A program made the position numbers and the translations under genes. From Acetobacteraceae bacterium (lineage in GTDB: Bacteria; Pseudomonadota; Alphaproteobacteria; Acetobacterales; Acetobacteraceae), in the NCBI GenBank assembly GCA_947475245.1, contig CANJLW010000017.1, positions 24,971 through 88,970 on the forward strand: a stretch of DNA of 64,000 bases. Direction: 5' to 3'. The notes under the pieces are model-generated. The model was not told the DNA's origin and searched no databases. It worked only from the letters and a program-made list of their open reading frames with translations. Positions 9,610-18,526 of the stretch are shown in pieces (the stretch's first letter is position 1; every line of letters starts with the position of its first letter).

Positions 9610-11213
9610 TGCGCAAAAACGAAATGGTCGACGTCTTGATCGTCGGCTCCGGAGCCTCCGGCGCGGCCGTCGCCTGGAGCCTGGCCGAGACGAAGATGAA
9701 AATCCTGTGCCTGGAACAGGGCGACTGGATGAAACAGGCGGAATTCCCCAGCACCGGGCGGGACTGGGAAGCGCGGCGATACGGCGATTTCGCCATCTTC
9801 CCCAACACGCGCGCGCGGGACACAGATTACCCGATCAACGACGACGCATCCCCGATGAAGATCGCCTGCTTCAACGCCGTCGGCGGCGGCACGGTGATGT
9901 TCACGGCGCACTGGCCGCGCATGCATCCGTCTGACTTCCGGGTACGTTCACTAGACGGAATCGCCGACGACTGGCCGATCGATTACAAAACGTTGGAGCC
10001 TTTTTTCGAGGAAAACGACCGCATGATGGGGATTTCCGGCCTTGCCGGCGATCCCGCCTATCCCCCACGCCACCCGCCGATGCCGCCTCTCCCCCTCGGC
10101 AAAACCGGCACGCGCTATGCCAAGGCCATGAATAAGCTCGGCTGGCACTGGTGGCCGTCCGACGCGGCCATCGCCACCACGGAGTATGATGGCCGAGCAG
10201 CCTGCATCAATCTGGGCCACTGTACGCCGGGCTGCGCGCAGGGCGCGAAGGCCAGCACCGATATCACCTATTGGCCGCAGGCGATCCGCGCCGGCGTCGA
10301 ACTGCGCCCGCGCTGCCGGGTTCGCGAAATCGTCACCAACGCGGATGGAATGGCCTCCGGCGCGATCTACTACGATGCCGACGGCGAGGAATGCTTCCAG
10401 CCGGCGGAGATGGTGATCCTGGCGGCCAACGGCATCGGCACGCCTCGCCTGCTGCTGAACTCGGTGTCGGAGCGCTTTCCCAACGGTCTCGCCAATTCCA
10501 GCGGACTGGTGGGAAAGAACCTGATGCTGCACCCCTGGCCCATGATCCAGGGCTATGTGGACGAACAGGTGGACGGCGACCGCGCCCCGATGCTGAGCCT
10601 TTGGAGCAAGGAGTTCTACGAAACCGACCCCAACCGGGATTTTCTGCGGGGCTACACGCTGCAATTCAGCCGCGGCACGGGCGTCGTGAACGAGGCCATC
10701 ACCAGCGCCGCCGCCGGGCAGATACCCTGGGGAAAGGCGCATCACCGCGCCTATCGCGAACGGGTCTATCACCGCCTGCAAATCGGCGTGGCCTGCGACG
10801 ACCTGCCGGAAGAACACAACCGTATTGTCCTCGATCCCGTGCTCAAGGACAGCCACGGCATCCCGGCCGCGAAAATCGAATACGAGATCAGCGAAAACAC
10901 GCGACGGATGATGGAGCACGGCATCGCGCGGTGCGAGGAAATCCTGACCGCCGCCGGTGCCAAACACATCTATTGTTCCCGCACGGCCCTCAACAGCCCC
11001 GGCCACCTGCTCGGCACCGCTCGTATGGGAACCGACCCGGCACGCTCGGTCGTCAACAGCTGGGGCCGCAGCCACGACGTGAAAAACCTGTTCATCGTCG
11101 ATGGCAGCGTGTTCGTGACTGGCGGCGGGGTGAACCCGACATCAACCATCCAGGCGGTGGCGCTGTACATCGCGGATCAGATCAAGCAACGCCTGGCAAC
11201 CTTGTTCGATTGA
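9609..11213 (+). CDS. GMC-family flavin dehydrogenase, copy 2 of tandem pair
   Basis: A 534-residue paralogue of the preceding gene. It starts at the ATG at 9609, whose A is the last base of the upstream TGA, so the pair is translationally coupled. Most residues match copy 1 by eye, including VLIVGSGASGAAVAW, the cysteine cluster ACINLGHCTPGCAQGAK and the catalytic region GHLLGTARMGTDPARSVVN and GGGVNPTSTIQA. Differences concentrate in the presumed substrate region (FNAVGGGTVMFTAHW against FNGVGGSTIMYTGHY, and HPWPMIQGYVDEQ against HPYAQVFGYVEEP). This suggests duplication followed by specialisation. The small subunit-3-like gene follows eight bases later. Confidence 0.88.
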   Translation: MRKNEMVDVLIVGSGASGAAVAWSLAETKMKILCLEQGDWMKQAEFPSTGRDWEARRYGDFAIFPNTRARDTDYPINDDASPMKIACFNAVGGGTVMFTAHWPRMHPSDFRVRSLDGIADDWPIDYKTLEPFFEENDRMMGISGLAGDPAYPPRHPPMPPLPLGKTGTRYAKAMNKLGWHWWPSDAAIATTEYDGRAACINLGHCTPGCAQGAKASTDITYWPQAIRAGVELRPRCRVREIVTNADGMASGAIYYDADGEECFQPAEMVILAANGIGTPRLLLNSVSERFPNGLANSSGLVGKNLMLHPWPMIQGYVDEQVDGDRAPMLSLWSKEFYETDPNRDFLRGYTLQFSRGTGVVNEAITSAAAGQIPWGKAHHRAYRERVYHRLQIGVACDDLPEEHNRIVLDPVLKDSHGIPAAKIEYEISENTRRMMEHGIARCEEILTAAGAKHIYCSRTALNSPGHLLGTARMGTDPARSVVNSWGRSHDVKNLFIVDGSVFVTGGGVNPTSTIQAVALYIADQIKQRLATLFD

Positions 11214-11220
11214 GGCAGAC

Positions 11221-11676
11221 ATGCAGACCCAATCCTTCCCCTCTCTGAGCGAGGCCGAAACGGCCGACCTGCGCGCCGTCGCCGGTGTCGCCATTCCCGC
11301 CGACGTTGGGTTCGGAGTCCCGGCCGCGGACGATCCCACCATTCTCGCCGACATCCTGGCGACGCTCGGCCGCGACACCGGCGACGTGCGCGCCGCACTG
11401 GCGGAGTTGTCGGTGCTCGCCAAGGGACCCTTCGCCAATCTGGACAACGATCAGCGGGACGAGATCGCGACAGCTTATCTGGCCGGCAGCGGCGTGCCCG
11501 CGCGCACGCTCGGGCGGGTGATGCTGCAAGCCTATTACCGCGACGATCGCGTGGTGCGCTCGTTGGGGTTGGAGCCTCGGCCGCCGTTCCCGAAAGGTCA
11601 TACGCTGGAACAAGGCGACTGGTCGCTATTGGATCCCGTACGCGCCCGTCCGAAACTTTGGCGCGACGCCCCCTGA
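11221..11676 (+). CDS. Gluconate 2-dehydrogenase subunit 3-like small subunit
   Basis: A 151-residue protein resembling the gamma/small subunit of membrane flavoprotein dehydrogenases (gluconate 2-dehydrogenase subunit 3 family). The C-terminal half AYYRDDRVVRSLGLEPRPPF, then FPKGHTLEQGDWSLLDPVR, is the recognisable part. No clear twin-arginine signal is visible at the N-terminus, unlike many family members that carry the flavoprotein to the periplasm. Its place directly after two GMC genes supports a complex with one or both. No multihaem cytochrome c subunit gene follows, so the electron acceptor is open. Confidence 0.6.
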   Translation: MQTQSFPSLSEAETADLRAVAGVAIPADVGFGVPAADDPTILADILATLGRDTGDVRAALAELSVLAKGPFANLDNDQRDEIATAYLAGSGVPARTLGRVMLQAYYRDDRVVRSLGLEPRPPFPKGHTLEQGDWSLLDPVRARPKLWRDAP

Positions 11677-11737
11677 CATACGACCAAACCCAGGCTATGC
11701 ACGCCCAACTCCCAACGGACGCCACCAAGGACACGCC

Positions 11738-12925
11738 ATGACCGCCGTCAACGCCAACATCGCCTCCCCCCGTCTGCTGCTGGTCGCGGGCGGCGCGGTG
11801 AAACAGATCGCCGATGTACTGGCGAAGTTCGGCCTGTCGCGGCCACTGATCGTCACCGACCCGTTCATGGTCAAATCCGGCCTGGTGCAACGCTGCATCG
11901 AACCCCTCGCGGACGCCGGAATCGCGGCGGGCGTGTTCAGCGACACGATCCCCGAACCGACCGATACCGTGATCGAGGCCGGTGTCGTCGAGATGGGCAA
12001 GGGGCAATACGATTGTCTGATCGGGTTTGGCGGCGGCTCCCCCATCGACACCGCGAAAGCGATGGCGATTCTGGCTTTGGGCGGTGGCAAGATGCGCGAT
12101 TACAAGGTGCCCTTCGCCGCCGATAAAGCCGCGATGCCCGTGGTCGCGATCCCGACCACTGCCGGCACCGGCAGCGAGTGCACGCGCTTTACTGTCATTA
12201 CCGACCACGAGCGCGACGAGAAAATGCTGATCAACGGCTTGGGCGCGCTGCCGCTGGCCGCGATCGTCGATTACGAACTGACCTATTCGGTACCCAAGCG
12301 CACCACCGCCGATACCGGCATCGACAGCTTCACCCATGCGCTGGAAGCCTATGTTTCCAAACGCGCCAACCCATTCTCTGACGCGTTGGCGATGGCTGCG
12401 ATGGACCTGATCGGGCGGCATCTGCGGACCGCCTATTACGAGCCGAACAACGCGGTCGCACGCGAAGGCATGATGATCGGTGCCACCCAGGCGGGACTGG
12501 CGTTCTCCAACAGCTCGGTCGCATTGGTGCACGGCATGTCACGCCCGATCGGTGCGCATTTCCATGTGCCGCACGGCTTGTCCAATGCCATGCTGCTGCC
12601 GGCCGTCACACGCTATTCCGTTTCCGGGGCCGAGGCGCGCTATGCGGAGGCATCACGCCGTTTCGGACTGGCCGATCACAGCGATTCCGATCCCGTCGCG
12701 GCGGCCAAGCTGGTGACCGGCCTGGAAGCGCTGAACAAGGAATTATCGGTGCCGACACCGGCGGAATTCGGCATTTCCGAGGCCGATTGGAACGAGAAAA
12801 TGCCGTTGATGGCGCAGCAGGCGCTGGCGTCCGGCAGCCCCGGCAACAACCCGCGCGTGCCCGACGCCGATACCATCATCACACTTTACCGAGAGGTCTG
12901 GACCGGCGCGCCCGCCAATCGGTAG
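11738..12925 (+). CDS. Iron-containing alcohol dehydrogenase
   Basis: A 395-residue type III (Fe-dependent) NAD(P) alcohol dehydrogenase. The nucleotide-binding segments are GFGGGSPIDTAKAMA and PTTAGTGSECT. The metal ligands follow the family pattern: Asp and His in TGIDSFTHALE, then His in LVHGMSRPIG and His in HVPHGLSNAM. Full length for the family. The gene starts 61 bases after the small-subunit gene on the same strand and may extend the GMC operon, completing oxidation or reduction of an alcohol/aldehyde intermediate. Substrate cannot be assigned. It ends six bases from the convergent EAL gene. Confidence 0.93.
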   Translation: MTAVNANIASPRLLLVAGGAVKQIADVLAKFGLSRPLIVTDPFMVKSGLVQRCIEPLADAGIAAGVFSDTIPEPTDTVIEAGVVEMGKGQYDCLIGFGGGSPIDTAKAMAILALGGGKMRDYKVPFAADKAAMPVVAIPTTAGTGSECTRFTVITDHERDEKMLINGLGALPLAAIVDYELTYSVPKRTTADTGIDSFTHALEAYVSKRANPFSDALAMAAMDLIGRHLRTAYYEPNNAVAREGMMIGATQAGLAFSNSSVALVHGMSRPIGAHFHVPHGLSNAMLLPAVTRYSVSGAEARYAEASRRFGLADHSDSDPVAAAKLVTGLEALNKELSVPTPAEFGISEADWNEKMPLMAQQALASGSPGNNPRVPDADTIITLYREVWTGAPANR

Positions 12926-12931
12926 CGGGCG

Positions 12932-14137
12932 TCAGCCGAACGAAGTGGCCTTGATCCAGGCTTCCAGCCAGACGGGAACGGCGCTGATGGGCAGAGGGCG
13001 CGCAACCAAGTAGCCTTGCGCGTCGTCTACGCCGATTTCGCGCATGCGGTTCCAGATGCTCAGCGTTTCCACACCTTCGGCGACCACGATGAGGCCCCGC
13101 TTATGGGCTTCATCGGTGGTGCGCGCCAGAAACGCGTCGATCTCGGGATCGGATTCGATCCGCTGCACCAGTTCCTTGTCCAGCTTCAGCGTGGTGAACG
13201 GCAGATCGAGCAGCGGCGCCAATCGCGGCACAGCCGGACCGACGTCGTCGATCGCGATGCGATAGCCCAGGCGACGGAGCATTTCGAGGGAGACGCGCAG
13301 CCCGTCAAAATCCTCCACCGGGCGGCTTTCCGTCAGCTCCACGATCACCCGGTCGGCCGGCAGCCCGGCGGCATCGCGCTGCCCTTCCAGCCGCGCCAAA
13401 GCGTCAGGCATCAGAATAACATCGAGCGGGAAATTGACGGTAACGCGCAGGTCGAGCCCGGCGAGATAGGGGCCGACCATATCGGCGAAGGTGCAGGCAG
13501 AAACGCGTTCGGTCAGTTCGGCGGCGAGCCCGGCATGTTCGATCTGGGGCACGAAGCGATCCGGCATGATCATGCCCAGCGCGGGGTGATTGAGCCGAGC
13601 GAGGGATTCCAACGCCATCGGACGGCGATCGGACATGCGGACAATCGGCTGGTAGCGCGTCTCGATCATCGAGCCGCGCAGTGCATCGCGCAAATCGGAA
13701 AGCCGAATTTCCGCCTGTTCAGCGGGAATTCGGTCAGAGCGGGGCATCAAAGCCTCTCGGACAGAGGACGGGTTGGCGGAGGGGATAGCAATCAGGTCTT
13801 GCCGCTTGGTGGCACCCATGCCGAGCATGAGCATTTCTGTTTCGGACCCCGAGGCGCGCGATGTCAAGTCCGCGAGTGCATCGAGCAATCCGCCGTCGCA
13901 GCAATTTTCCACTAACAGGTGGGAGTACCGATCGGGCGTGGCGGCCACCCGGACCAACGCTTCGCGCGCATTACACGCAGCGACATTGACCCCCTCAAAC
14001 TCCCGCGCGACAGCATGCACCGTCGTCGTCCAATCCGGGGAGCAGGCGACGAGCAGCAGGCCTCGCGCGTCGACCGCGCGCGCGGCGCGCTTCCGGGCGG
14101 CGAAGAAGGAACCTGGAGTCGAGACGGCTACTACCAT
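12932..14137 (-). CDS. EAL-domain protein (c-di-GMP phosphodiesterase-like) with degenerate receiver-like N-terminus
   Basis: A 401-residue protein. Residues ~25-130 look like a receiver-type alpha/beta fold without a phosphorylatable Asp (LLVENCCDG in its place). Residues ~150-398 form an EAL domain. The EAL motif is E177-S-L, and the substrate/metal residues N235, E267, D297, D298, K318, E354 and Q374 are present by alignment. The loop-6 motif, normally D-D-F-G-T-G, reads DDVGPA, a change that in characterised EAL proteins often weakens or removes activity. It may therefore hydrolyse c-di-GMP weakly or act as a binding effector. A hairpin lies 30-50 bases upstream of the start. Confidence 0.85.
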   Translation of the reverse strand: MVVAVSTPGSFFAARKRAARAVDARGLLLVACSPDWTTTVHAVAREFEGVNVAACNAREALVRVAATPDRYSHLLVENCCDGGLLDALADLTSRASGSETEMLMLGMGATKRQDLIAIPSANPSSVREALMPRSDRIPAEQAEIRLSDLRDALRGSMIETRYQPIVRMSDRRPMALESLARLNHPALGMIMPDRFVPQIEHAGLAAELTERVSACTFADMVGPYLAGLDLRVTVNFPLDVILMPDALARLEGQRDAAGLPADRVIVELTESRPVEDFDGLRVSLEMLRRLGYRIAIDDVGPAVPRLAPLLDLPFTTLKLDKELVQRIESDPEIDAFLARTTDEAHKRGLIVVAEGVETLSIWNRMREIGVDDAQGYLVARPLPISAVPVWLEAWIKATSFG

Positions 14138-14166
14138 CCCGGCAACCTATGAAATTTGCTGTTTTT

Positions 14167-14186
14167 ATGCGAGAGAAATCTCGCAT
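14167..14186. promoter_or_regulatory. Perfect 8-bp stem with GAAA loop upstream of the EAL gene
   Basis: ATGCGAGA-GAAA-TCTCGCAT is a perfect hairpin. On the strand of the EAL gene it sits in the leader or promoter about 30 bases before the ATG, within an unusually AT-rich 153-base gap between the EAL gene and the crotonase gene. No U-tract follows it in the direction of either minus-strand gene, so an operator or 5'-leader structure is likelier than a terminator. Confidence 0.35.
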
Positions 14187-14290
14187 TTGAGGCAATACTA
14201 CATCGATTTAATGTGGATGTATTCCGAATTCATCTATGCGACGTCAGCCGATCATCAATGAAATCAAAGCACACCCACACTCAACATCCT

Positions 14291-15070
14291 CTACCCCAGA
14301 CGGAAGCTCGGCTTACGCTTTTCAACGAAGGCAGCCATGCCTTCGATCTGATCGGGCGTGCCAAACAGCGACAGAAACAGCGCGCGTTCGTGGCGAACGC
14401 CTTCAACCAATGTCGTCTCAAAAGCGCGGTTCACCGCCGCCTTGGCCAGTTGCACTGCGACCGGCGACAGGTTGGCAATGCGATCGGCGATCTTCAGTGC
14501 CTCCGACAGCAATTGATCGGCGGGAAAAACGCGGGAAACCAGGTTGGCCTTCTCCGCCTCGGCCGCATCCATCATGCGCGCCGTCAGCACCATGTCCATC
14601 GCCTTGGACTTACCGACCGCGCGCGTCAGCCGCTGGGTTCCGCCCGCCCCGGGAATCACGCCGAGGTTGATTTCAGGCTGACCGAACTTCGCGGTGTCGG
14701 CGGCGACGATCATGTCGCACATCATCGCCAGTTCGCAGCCGCCGCCCAGGGCGAAGCCCGCCACCGCGGCGATCACGGGCTTCTTGATCCGCAGTACCGC
14801 TTCCCAGTTCGTGCCGATGAAATCTTCGACCATCGCGTCGGGGTTCGTGCGGACGCGCATTTCCTTGATATCGGCCCCGGCGGCGAAGGCGCGGTCGCTG
14901 CCGGTGATCACGATGGCACCGATCGCTTTATCGGCATCGAACGCCGCCAACTGGGCACCGAGCTCGATCATCAGCGCGTCGCACAGCGCGTTCAGAGCCT
15001 GCGGGCGATGGAGGCGGATCAGACCGACCCGGCCATGCGTCTCAACAAGGATGTTTTCGTATTCGGCCAT
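14291..15070 (-). CDS. Enoyl-CoA hydratase (crotonase family)
   Basis: A 259-residue cytoplasmic enzyme for hydration of 2-enoyl-CoA in fatty-acid or amino-acid breakdown. The oxyanion-hole segment is [10 protein letters not shown]. Both catalytic glutamates of classical hydratases are present: Glu in [11 protein letters not shown] and Glu in [20 protein letters not shown]. The C-terminus [10 protein letters not shown] is typical. Intact catalysis separates it from the second crotonase gene at 57784. It stands alone between mutM and the EAL gene on the same strand, about 100 bases downstream of mutM. Confidence 0.93.
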   Translation of the reverse strand: MAEYENILVETHGRVGLIRLHRPQALNALCDALMIELGAQLAAFDADKAIGAIVITGSDRAFAAGADIKEMRVRTNPDAMVEDFIGTNWEAVLRIKKPVIAAVAGFALGGGCELAMMCDMIVAADTAKFGQPEINLGVIPGAGGTQRLTRAVGKSKAMDMVLTARMMDAAEAEKANLVSRVFPADQLLSEALKIADRIANLSPVAVQLAKAAVNRAFETTLVEGVRHERALFLSLFGTPDQIEGMAAFVEKRKPSFRLG

Positions 15071-15169
15071 GATGTCTCTCCGGGTTTCGGACGGCTTCTA
15101 GCCAAGCAGACTTTCGCAGGCTACCCCTTGCAAGGGTTTTGACCGCAACGCAAACCTGAAGGGGTTTGT

Positions 15170-16000
15170 TCAGCGCTGGGTGCGCGGGCAATAAAACGTG
15201 CTACGACCGGACTGGACGATCCGGCGGATACCCGCACAATCCGCGCAGCGTTCGCACTTCTCGCCCTCCCGCCCATAGACTTTCCAGGCGTGCTGAAAAT
15301 AGCCGAGTTCGCCGTCAGGCTGAACATAATCGCGCAACGACGATCCCCCGGCGGCGATCGCCTCCCGCAGCGTCGCCTTGATCTCCCCCACCAGACGCGC
15401 CGTCCCGGCGACGGATACGGCCTGGGCCAGGCGCAGAGGGGAAATGCGGGCACGAAACAGTGCTTCGCACACATAGATATTGCCCAACCCAGCGACATTT
15501 TTCTGATCCAACAGCGCCGCCTTGATCGGTGAGCGTCTACCAGCCAAAGCTTCCGACAAGCGAGCGGCGTTGAAGCTATCGTCCAGCGGTTCCGGCCCCA
15601 TGTCGGCGAGCAGCTTATGCGCGTCTTCGTCCGCGGTGCGCACCAGATCGATCGAACCAAAGCGTCGCGGATCGACAAAGCCGATCCGCCAGCCCTCGTC
15701 GGTTTCCAGCACCACGTGCTCGTGCTTCGTTTCCGTGTTCGGTCGAGTTGGGGTGATGTTCATCCGTCCGGACATGCCCAGATGGATCAGGACCGACCAA
15801 CCGCTGTCTAGGCGCATCAGGATATACTTGGCGCGCCGACGGAATCCCGTCACCACCGCGCCCGTCAGCCGCATGGCAAGTTCCGGCGGCATCGGCCAAC
15901 GCAAATCCGGTCGGTTCACGACGGCATGCGTGATACGCCGACCTTCCAGGCGGGCCTGGAGTCCGCGCATCACGGTTTCAACTTCGGGGAGTTCCGGCAT
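15170..16000 (-). CDS. mutM: Formamidopyrimidine-DNA glycosylase
   Basis: A 276-residue base-excision repair enzyme removing 8-oxoguanine and formamidopyrimidines. The start at 16000 gives [14 protein letters not shown], whose Pro2 is the catalytic nucleophile and Glu3 the proton donor. Upstream open frame is rejected because Pro2 must be N-terminal. The conserved Lys of the beta-hairpin is in RRRAKYIL. The C-terminal zinc finger reads [10 protein letters not shown] ... TFYCPRTQR: the last of the four zinc cysteines, normally Y-C-x-x-C-Q, is Thr (codon ACC), although an extra Cys is present in the first knuckle. It is divergent to ubiE with only 28 bases between the start codons. Confidence 0.95.
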   Translation of the reverse strand: MPELPEVETVMRGLQARLEGRRITHAVVNRPDLRWPMPPELAMRLTGAVVTGFRRRAKYILMRLDSGWSVLIHLGMSGRMNITPTRPNTETKHEHVVLETDEGWRIGFVDPRRFGSIDLVRTADEDAHKLLADMGPEPLDDSFNAARLSEALAGRRSPIKAALLDQKNVAGLGNIYVCEALFRARISPLRLAQAVSVAGTARLVGEIKATLREAIAAGGSSLRDYVQPDGELGYFQHAWKVYGREGEKCERCADCAGIRRIVQSGRSTFYCPRTQR

Positions 16001-16028
16001 CAGGCCAACGACGCTATACACCGGGGTC

Positions 16029-16778
16029 ATGAACGACAACCCCGCGCAGACTGTCGATTTCGGCTTTCGCAGTGTCCCCGTCGCCGAGAAGTCGGGCATG
16101 GTTCGCGCCGTGTTCGACAGCGTCGCGTCGCGCTACGACGTCATGAACGATCTGATGTCGCTGGGCATCCATCGGGCCTGGAAACGTATTTTCATCAACG
16201 ATCTGGCCCCGCGGCCGCAGCACACCCTACTCGACCTCGCGGGTGGAACTGGCGACATCAGCTTCGGCTGGCTGCGCGCCGGCGGCGGCAAGGCGCTGCT
16301 GTCGGACATCAATGCCGCGATGCTCTCGGTCGGGCGCGATCGCGCGCTGAACCTGGGCTTCGCCGCCGACGTTTCGCTGCTGGTCGCCGACGCCGAACGG
16401 CTGCCGCTGCCGGATCGCTGCGTCGATCGCGTGTCCATGGCGTTCGGACTGCGCAACTGCACGCACAAGGAAGCTGTCCTGTCAGAGGCCCGCCGCGTCT
16501 TGAAACCGGGCGGACGGTTCCTGTGTCTGGAATTTTCCCACGTCAAGGTCGCCGCCCTGGCCCCCGTCTATGATGCCTGGTCGTTCAAGGTGCTGCCGCG
16601 TCTCGGGCAGATGGTAGCGGGGGACGCCGACAGCTATCGCTATCTGGCAGAAAGCATCCGCACCTTCCCCGATCAGGAACGTCTGGCGGGGATGATGCGC
16701 GCTGCCGGATTCGGAAGAGTCAGCGTGCGCGATCTGTCCGGCGGCATTGCCGCCATTCACGGGGGATGGCGGCTATGA
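16029..16778 (+). CDS. ubiE: Bifunctional demethylmenaquinone/2-methoxy-6-polyprenyl-benzoquinol methyltransferase
   Basis: A 249-residue SAM-dependent C-methyltransferase for ubiquinone (and menaquinone) synthesis. UbiE signatures are present: [19 protein letters not shown] at the N-terminus, [11 protein letters not shown] as SAM motif [15 protein letters not shown], and the C-terminal [12 protein letters not shown]. The start ATG at 16029 lies 28 bases from the mutM start, so the two divergent promoters must overlap or sit in coding sequence. Its stop overlaps the coaBC start (ATGAG). In many alphaproteobacteria ubiB separates ubiE from coaBC; it is absent here. Confidence 0.96.
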   Translation: MNDNPAQTVDFGFRSVPVAEKSGMVRAVFDSVASRYDVMNDLMSLGIHRAWKRIFINDLAPRPQHTLLDLAGGTGDISFGWLRAGGGKALLSDINAAMLSVGRDRALNLGFAADVSLLVADAERLPLPDRCVDRVSMAFGLRNCTHKEAVLSEARRVLKPGGRFLCLEFSHVKVAALAPVYDAWSFKVLPRLGQMVAGDADSYRYLAESIRTFPDQERLAGMMRAAGFGRVSVRDLSGGIAAIHGGWRL

Positions 16779-18004
16779 GCCAAACTGAAATCACGACTGG
16801 AAGCCTGACCGGCAAGCGCGTCCTGCTGATCGTTTCCGGCGGCATCGCCGCGTTCAAGGCGCTGGAACTGATCCGCCTACTGCGCAAGCAAGGCTGCGCG
16901 GTGCGCTGCGTTCTGACCCGCAACGGCGCGGAATTCGTCACGGCGCTGTCCTTGCAGGCGTTGAGTGAGTCCAAGGTCTATACCGACCTGTTCTCGCTGA
17001 CGGATGAAAGCGAGATGGGCCACATACAATTGTCGCGATCGGCCGACCTGGTCGTGGTGGCTCCGGCCTCCGCCGATCTTTTGGCCCGCATGACAGCCGG
17101 CATGGCCGACGATCTGGCCGCGACCGTGTTGCTGGCGACGGACAAGCCCGTGCTCGTCGCGCCGGCTATGAATGTCCGCATGTGGATGCACGCCGCGACG
17201 CAGGCCAATATGACGACGCTGAAAGCGCGCGGAATCCAGGTCGTCGGACCGGAAGAAGGGGCAATGGCGTGCAACGAATTCGGCTACGGTCGGATGTCGG
17301 AACCCGCCGCGATCCTGACAGCCATCGAAGCAATGCTGACACCCGCGCCGCGTCCACTGTCCGGCAAGCACGCAATTGTCACCAGCGGCCCGACGCATGA
17401 GCCGATTGACCCGGTGCGCTATATCGCCAACCGCTCCTCTGGCCGGCAGGGGCATGCCATTGCCGCGGCCCTGGTCGAACTCGGCGCGCGGGTCACGCTG
17501 ATCAGCGGGCCGGTCTCGGTGCCCGATCCCGTCGGCGTAACGGTGCGTCGCATTGAAAGCGCCGAACAAATGCTGGCGGCTTGCCGTTCGGCGCTGCCGG
17601 CGGATATCGCGGTTTTCGCTGCCGCGGTGGCGGATTGGCGCGTGGTGAACGCGGCGGAAGGGAAGATCAAGAAACAGCCGGGTGCCGCCGCTCCGTCCCT
17701 GGCCCTGACACCGAACCCGGATATTCTGGCCACCATCGCGGCTGCCGGCCCCGATCGCCCGCGGCTCGTAATCGGCTTCGCGGCCGAAACCGACGATCTG
17801 CTGGATAACGCCCGCGCGAAGCTGGCGCGCAAAAACGCCGACTGGATCGTCGCCAACGACGTGTCGCCGAACACCGGCATCATGGGCGGCGAGAACAACA
17901 CGATCCACCTGATCTCCAAGGATGGGATCGAGGACTGGCCGGATCTGGACAAGCGCGAGGTTGGCCGGCGCCTCGCGGCCCGCATCGCGGCGGAGCTGGA
18001 GTGA
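16775..18004 (+). CDS. coaBC: Bifunctional phosphopantothenoylcysteine decarboxylase / phosphopantothenate-cysteine ligase
   Basis: A 409-residue coenzyme A biosynthesis enzyme. The N-terminal CoaC flavodoxin-like half has VSGGIAAFKALEL, APASADLLARMT, APAMNVRMW and the active-site loop GAMACNEFGYGRM with its catalytic Cys. The CoaB half starts near residue 190 with SGPTHEPIDPVRYIANRSSG and holds KIKK for CTP/substrate binding. The ATG at 16775 overlaps the ubiE stop; an in-frame ATG at 16766 would add three residues. Its own stop overlaps the GNAT start (GTGA). Confidence 0.96.
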   Translation: MSQTEITTGSLTGKRVLLIVSGGIAAFKALELIRLLRKQGCAVRCVLTRNGAEFVTALSLQALSESKVYTDLFSLTDESEMGHIQLSRSADLVVVAPASADLLARMTAGMADDLAATVLLATDKPVLVAPAMNVRMWMHAATQANMTTLKARGIQVVGPEEGAMACNEFGYGRMSEPAAILTAIEAMLTPAPRPLSGKHAIVTSGPTHEPIDPVRYIANRSSGRQGHAIAAALVELGARVTLISGPVSVPDPVGVTVRRIESAEQMLAACRSALPADIAVFAAAVADWRVVNAAEGKIKKQPGAAAPSLALTPNPDILATIAAAGPDRPRLVIGFAAETDDLLDNARAKLARKNADWIVANDVSPNTGIMGGENNTIHLISKDGIEDWPDLDKREVGRRLAARIAAELE

Positions 18005-18522
18005 CCACGACCGTACGGCCGCTGACCCCCAAGGACGCGGAAGCCTTTCGCGCCATCCGTCTCGAATCGCTTCTGGCGCATCCGACCGCCTTCGGCATGG
18101 GCTATGAAGACGAAGCCGATCTGGGCATTGAGACTTTCGCGGCCCGCTTGTCAGAGCCGCTTCCAAGCTCGGCATTCGGCGGTTTCGACGGCGAGGAGCT
18201 TGTTGCGATCGCCCGTCTACGGGTCGCGCCGAACGTCAAACAACGCCACCGCGGCACCATTGTCGGTGTCTATGTTCGCCCCGCCTTCCGCCGCTCTGGC
18301 CTCTCTCACCGCCTGATCGACTCGATCATCCAGCACGCTCGGCAACATGAGCTGGAAACGCTGCTGCTGACGGTTGCGGTCGGAAACCATGCGGCTCGCG
18401 CGCTGTATGTGGGGCGCGGGTTCATCGGCTACGGCGTCGACAAAGGCGCGCTGAAGTTGCACGGAACCTATGTCGACGAGGAATTGATGGCGCTGTCCCT
18501 GAAGGCGGCGGCCGTTTCCTGA
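18001..18522 (+). CDS. GNAT-family N-acetyltransferase
   Basis: A 173-residue acetyl-CoA-dependent acetyltransferase of unknown substrate. It starts at GTG 18001, overlapping the coaBC stop, with GGAG just upstream. The acetyl-CoA pyrophosphate loop is VGVYVRPAFRRSGLSHRLID, and the C-terminal motif B has NHAARALYVGRGFIGYG, typical of RimI-like proteins. Coupling to coaBC, which supplies CoA, is probably incidental cotranscription. It ends four bases from the convergent kinase gene. Confidence 0.88.
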   Translation: MTTTVRPLTPKDAEAFRAIRLESLLAHPTAFGMGYEDEADLGIETFAARLSEPLPSSAFGGFDGEELVAIARLRVAPNVKQRHRGTIVGVYVRPAFRRSGLSHRLIDSIIQHARQHELETLLLTVAVGNHAARALYVGRGFIGYGVDKGALKLHGTYVDEELMALSLKAAAVS

Positions 18523-18526
18523 GGAA

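Noticed and set aside
11177..12532. Minus-strand open frame (~451 codons) opposite the small subunit and iron alcohol dehydrogenase genes
   Set aside because: The sense strand encodes clear Fe-ADH motifs; the antisense translation matches nothing.
16531..16546. A 16-base exact match in ubiE to the palindrome flank at 19327-19342
   Set aside because: It lies in coding sequence for a conserved ubiE segment, lacks the GTGGG partner arm, and one 16-base match in 64 kb is near chance expectation.
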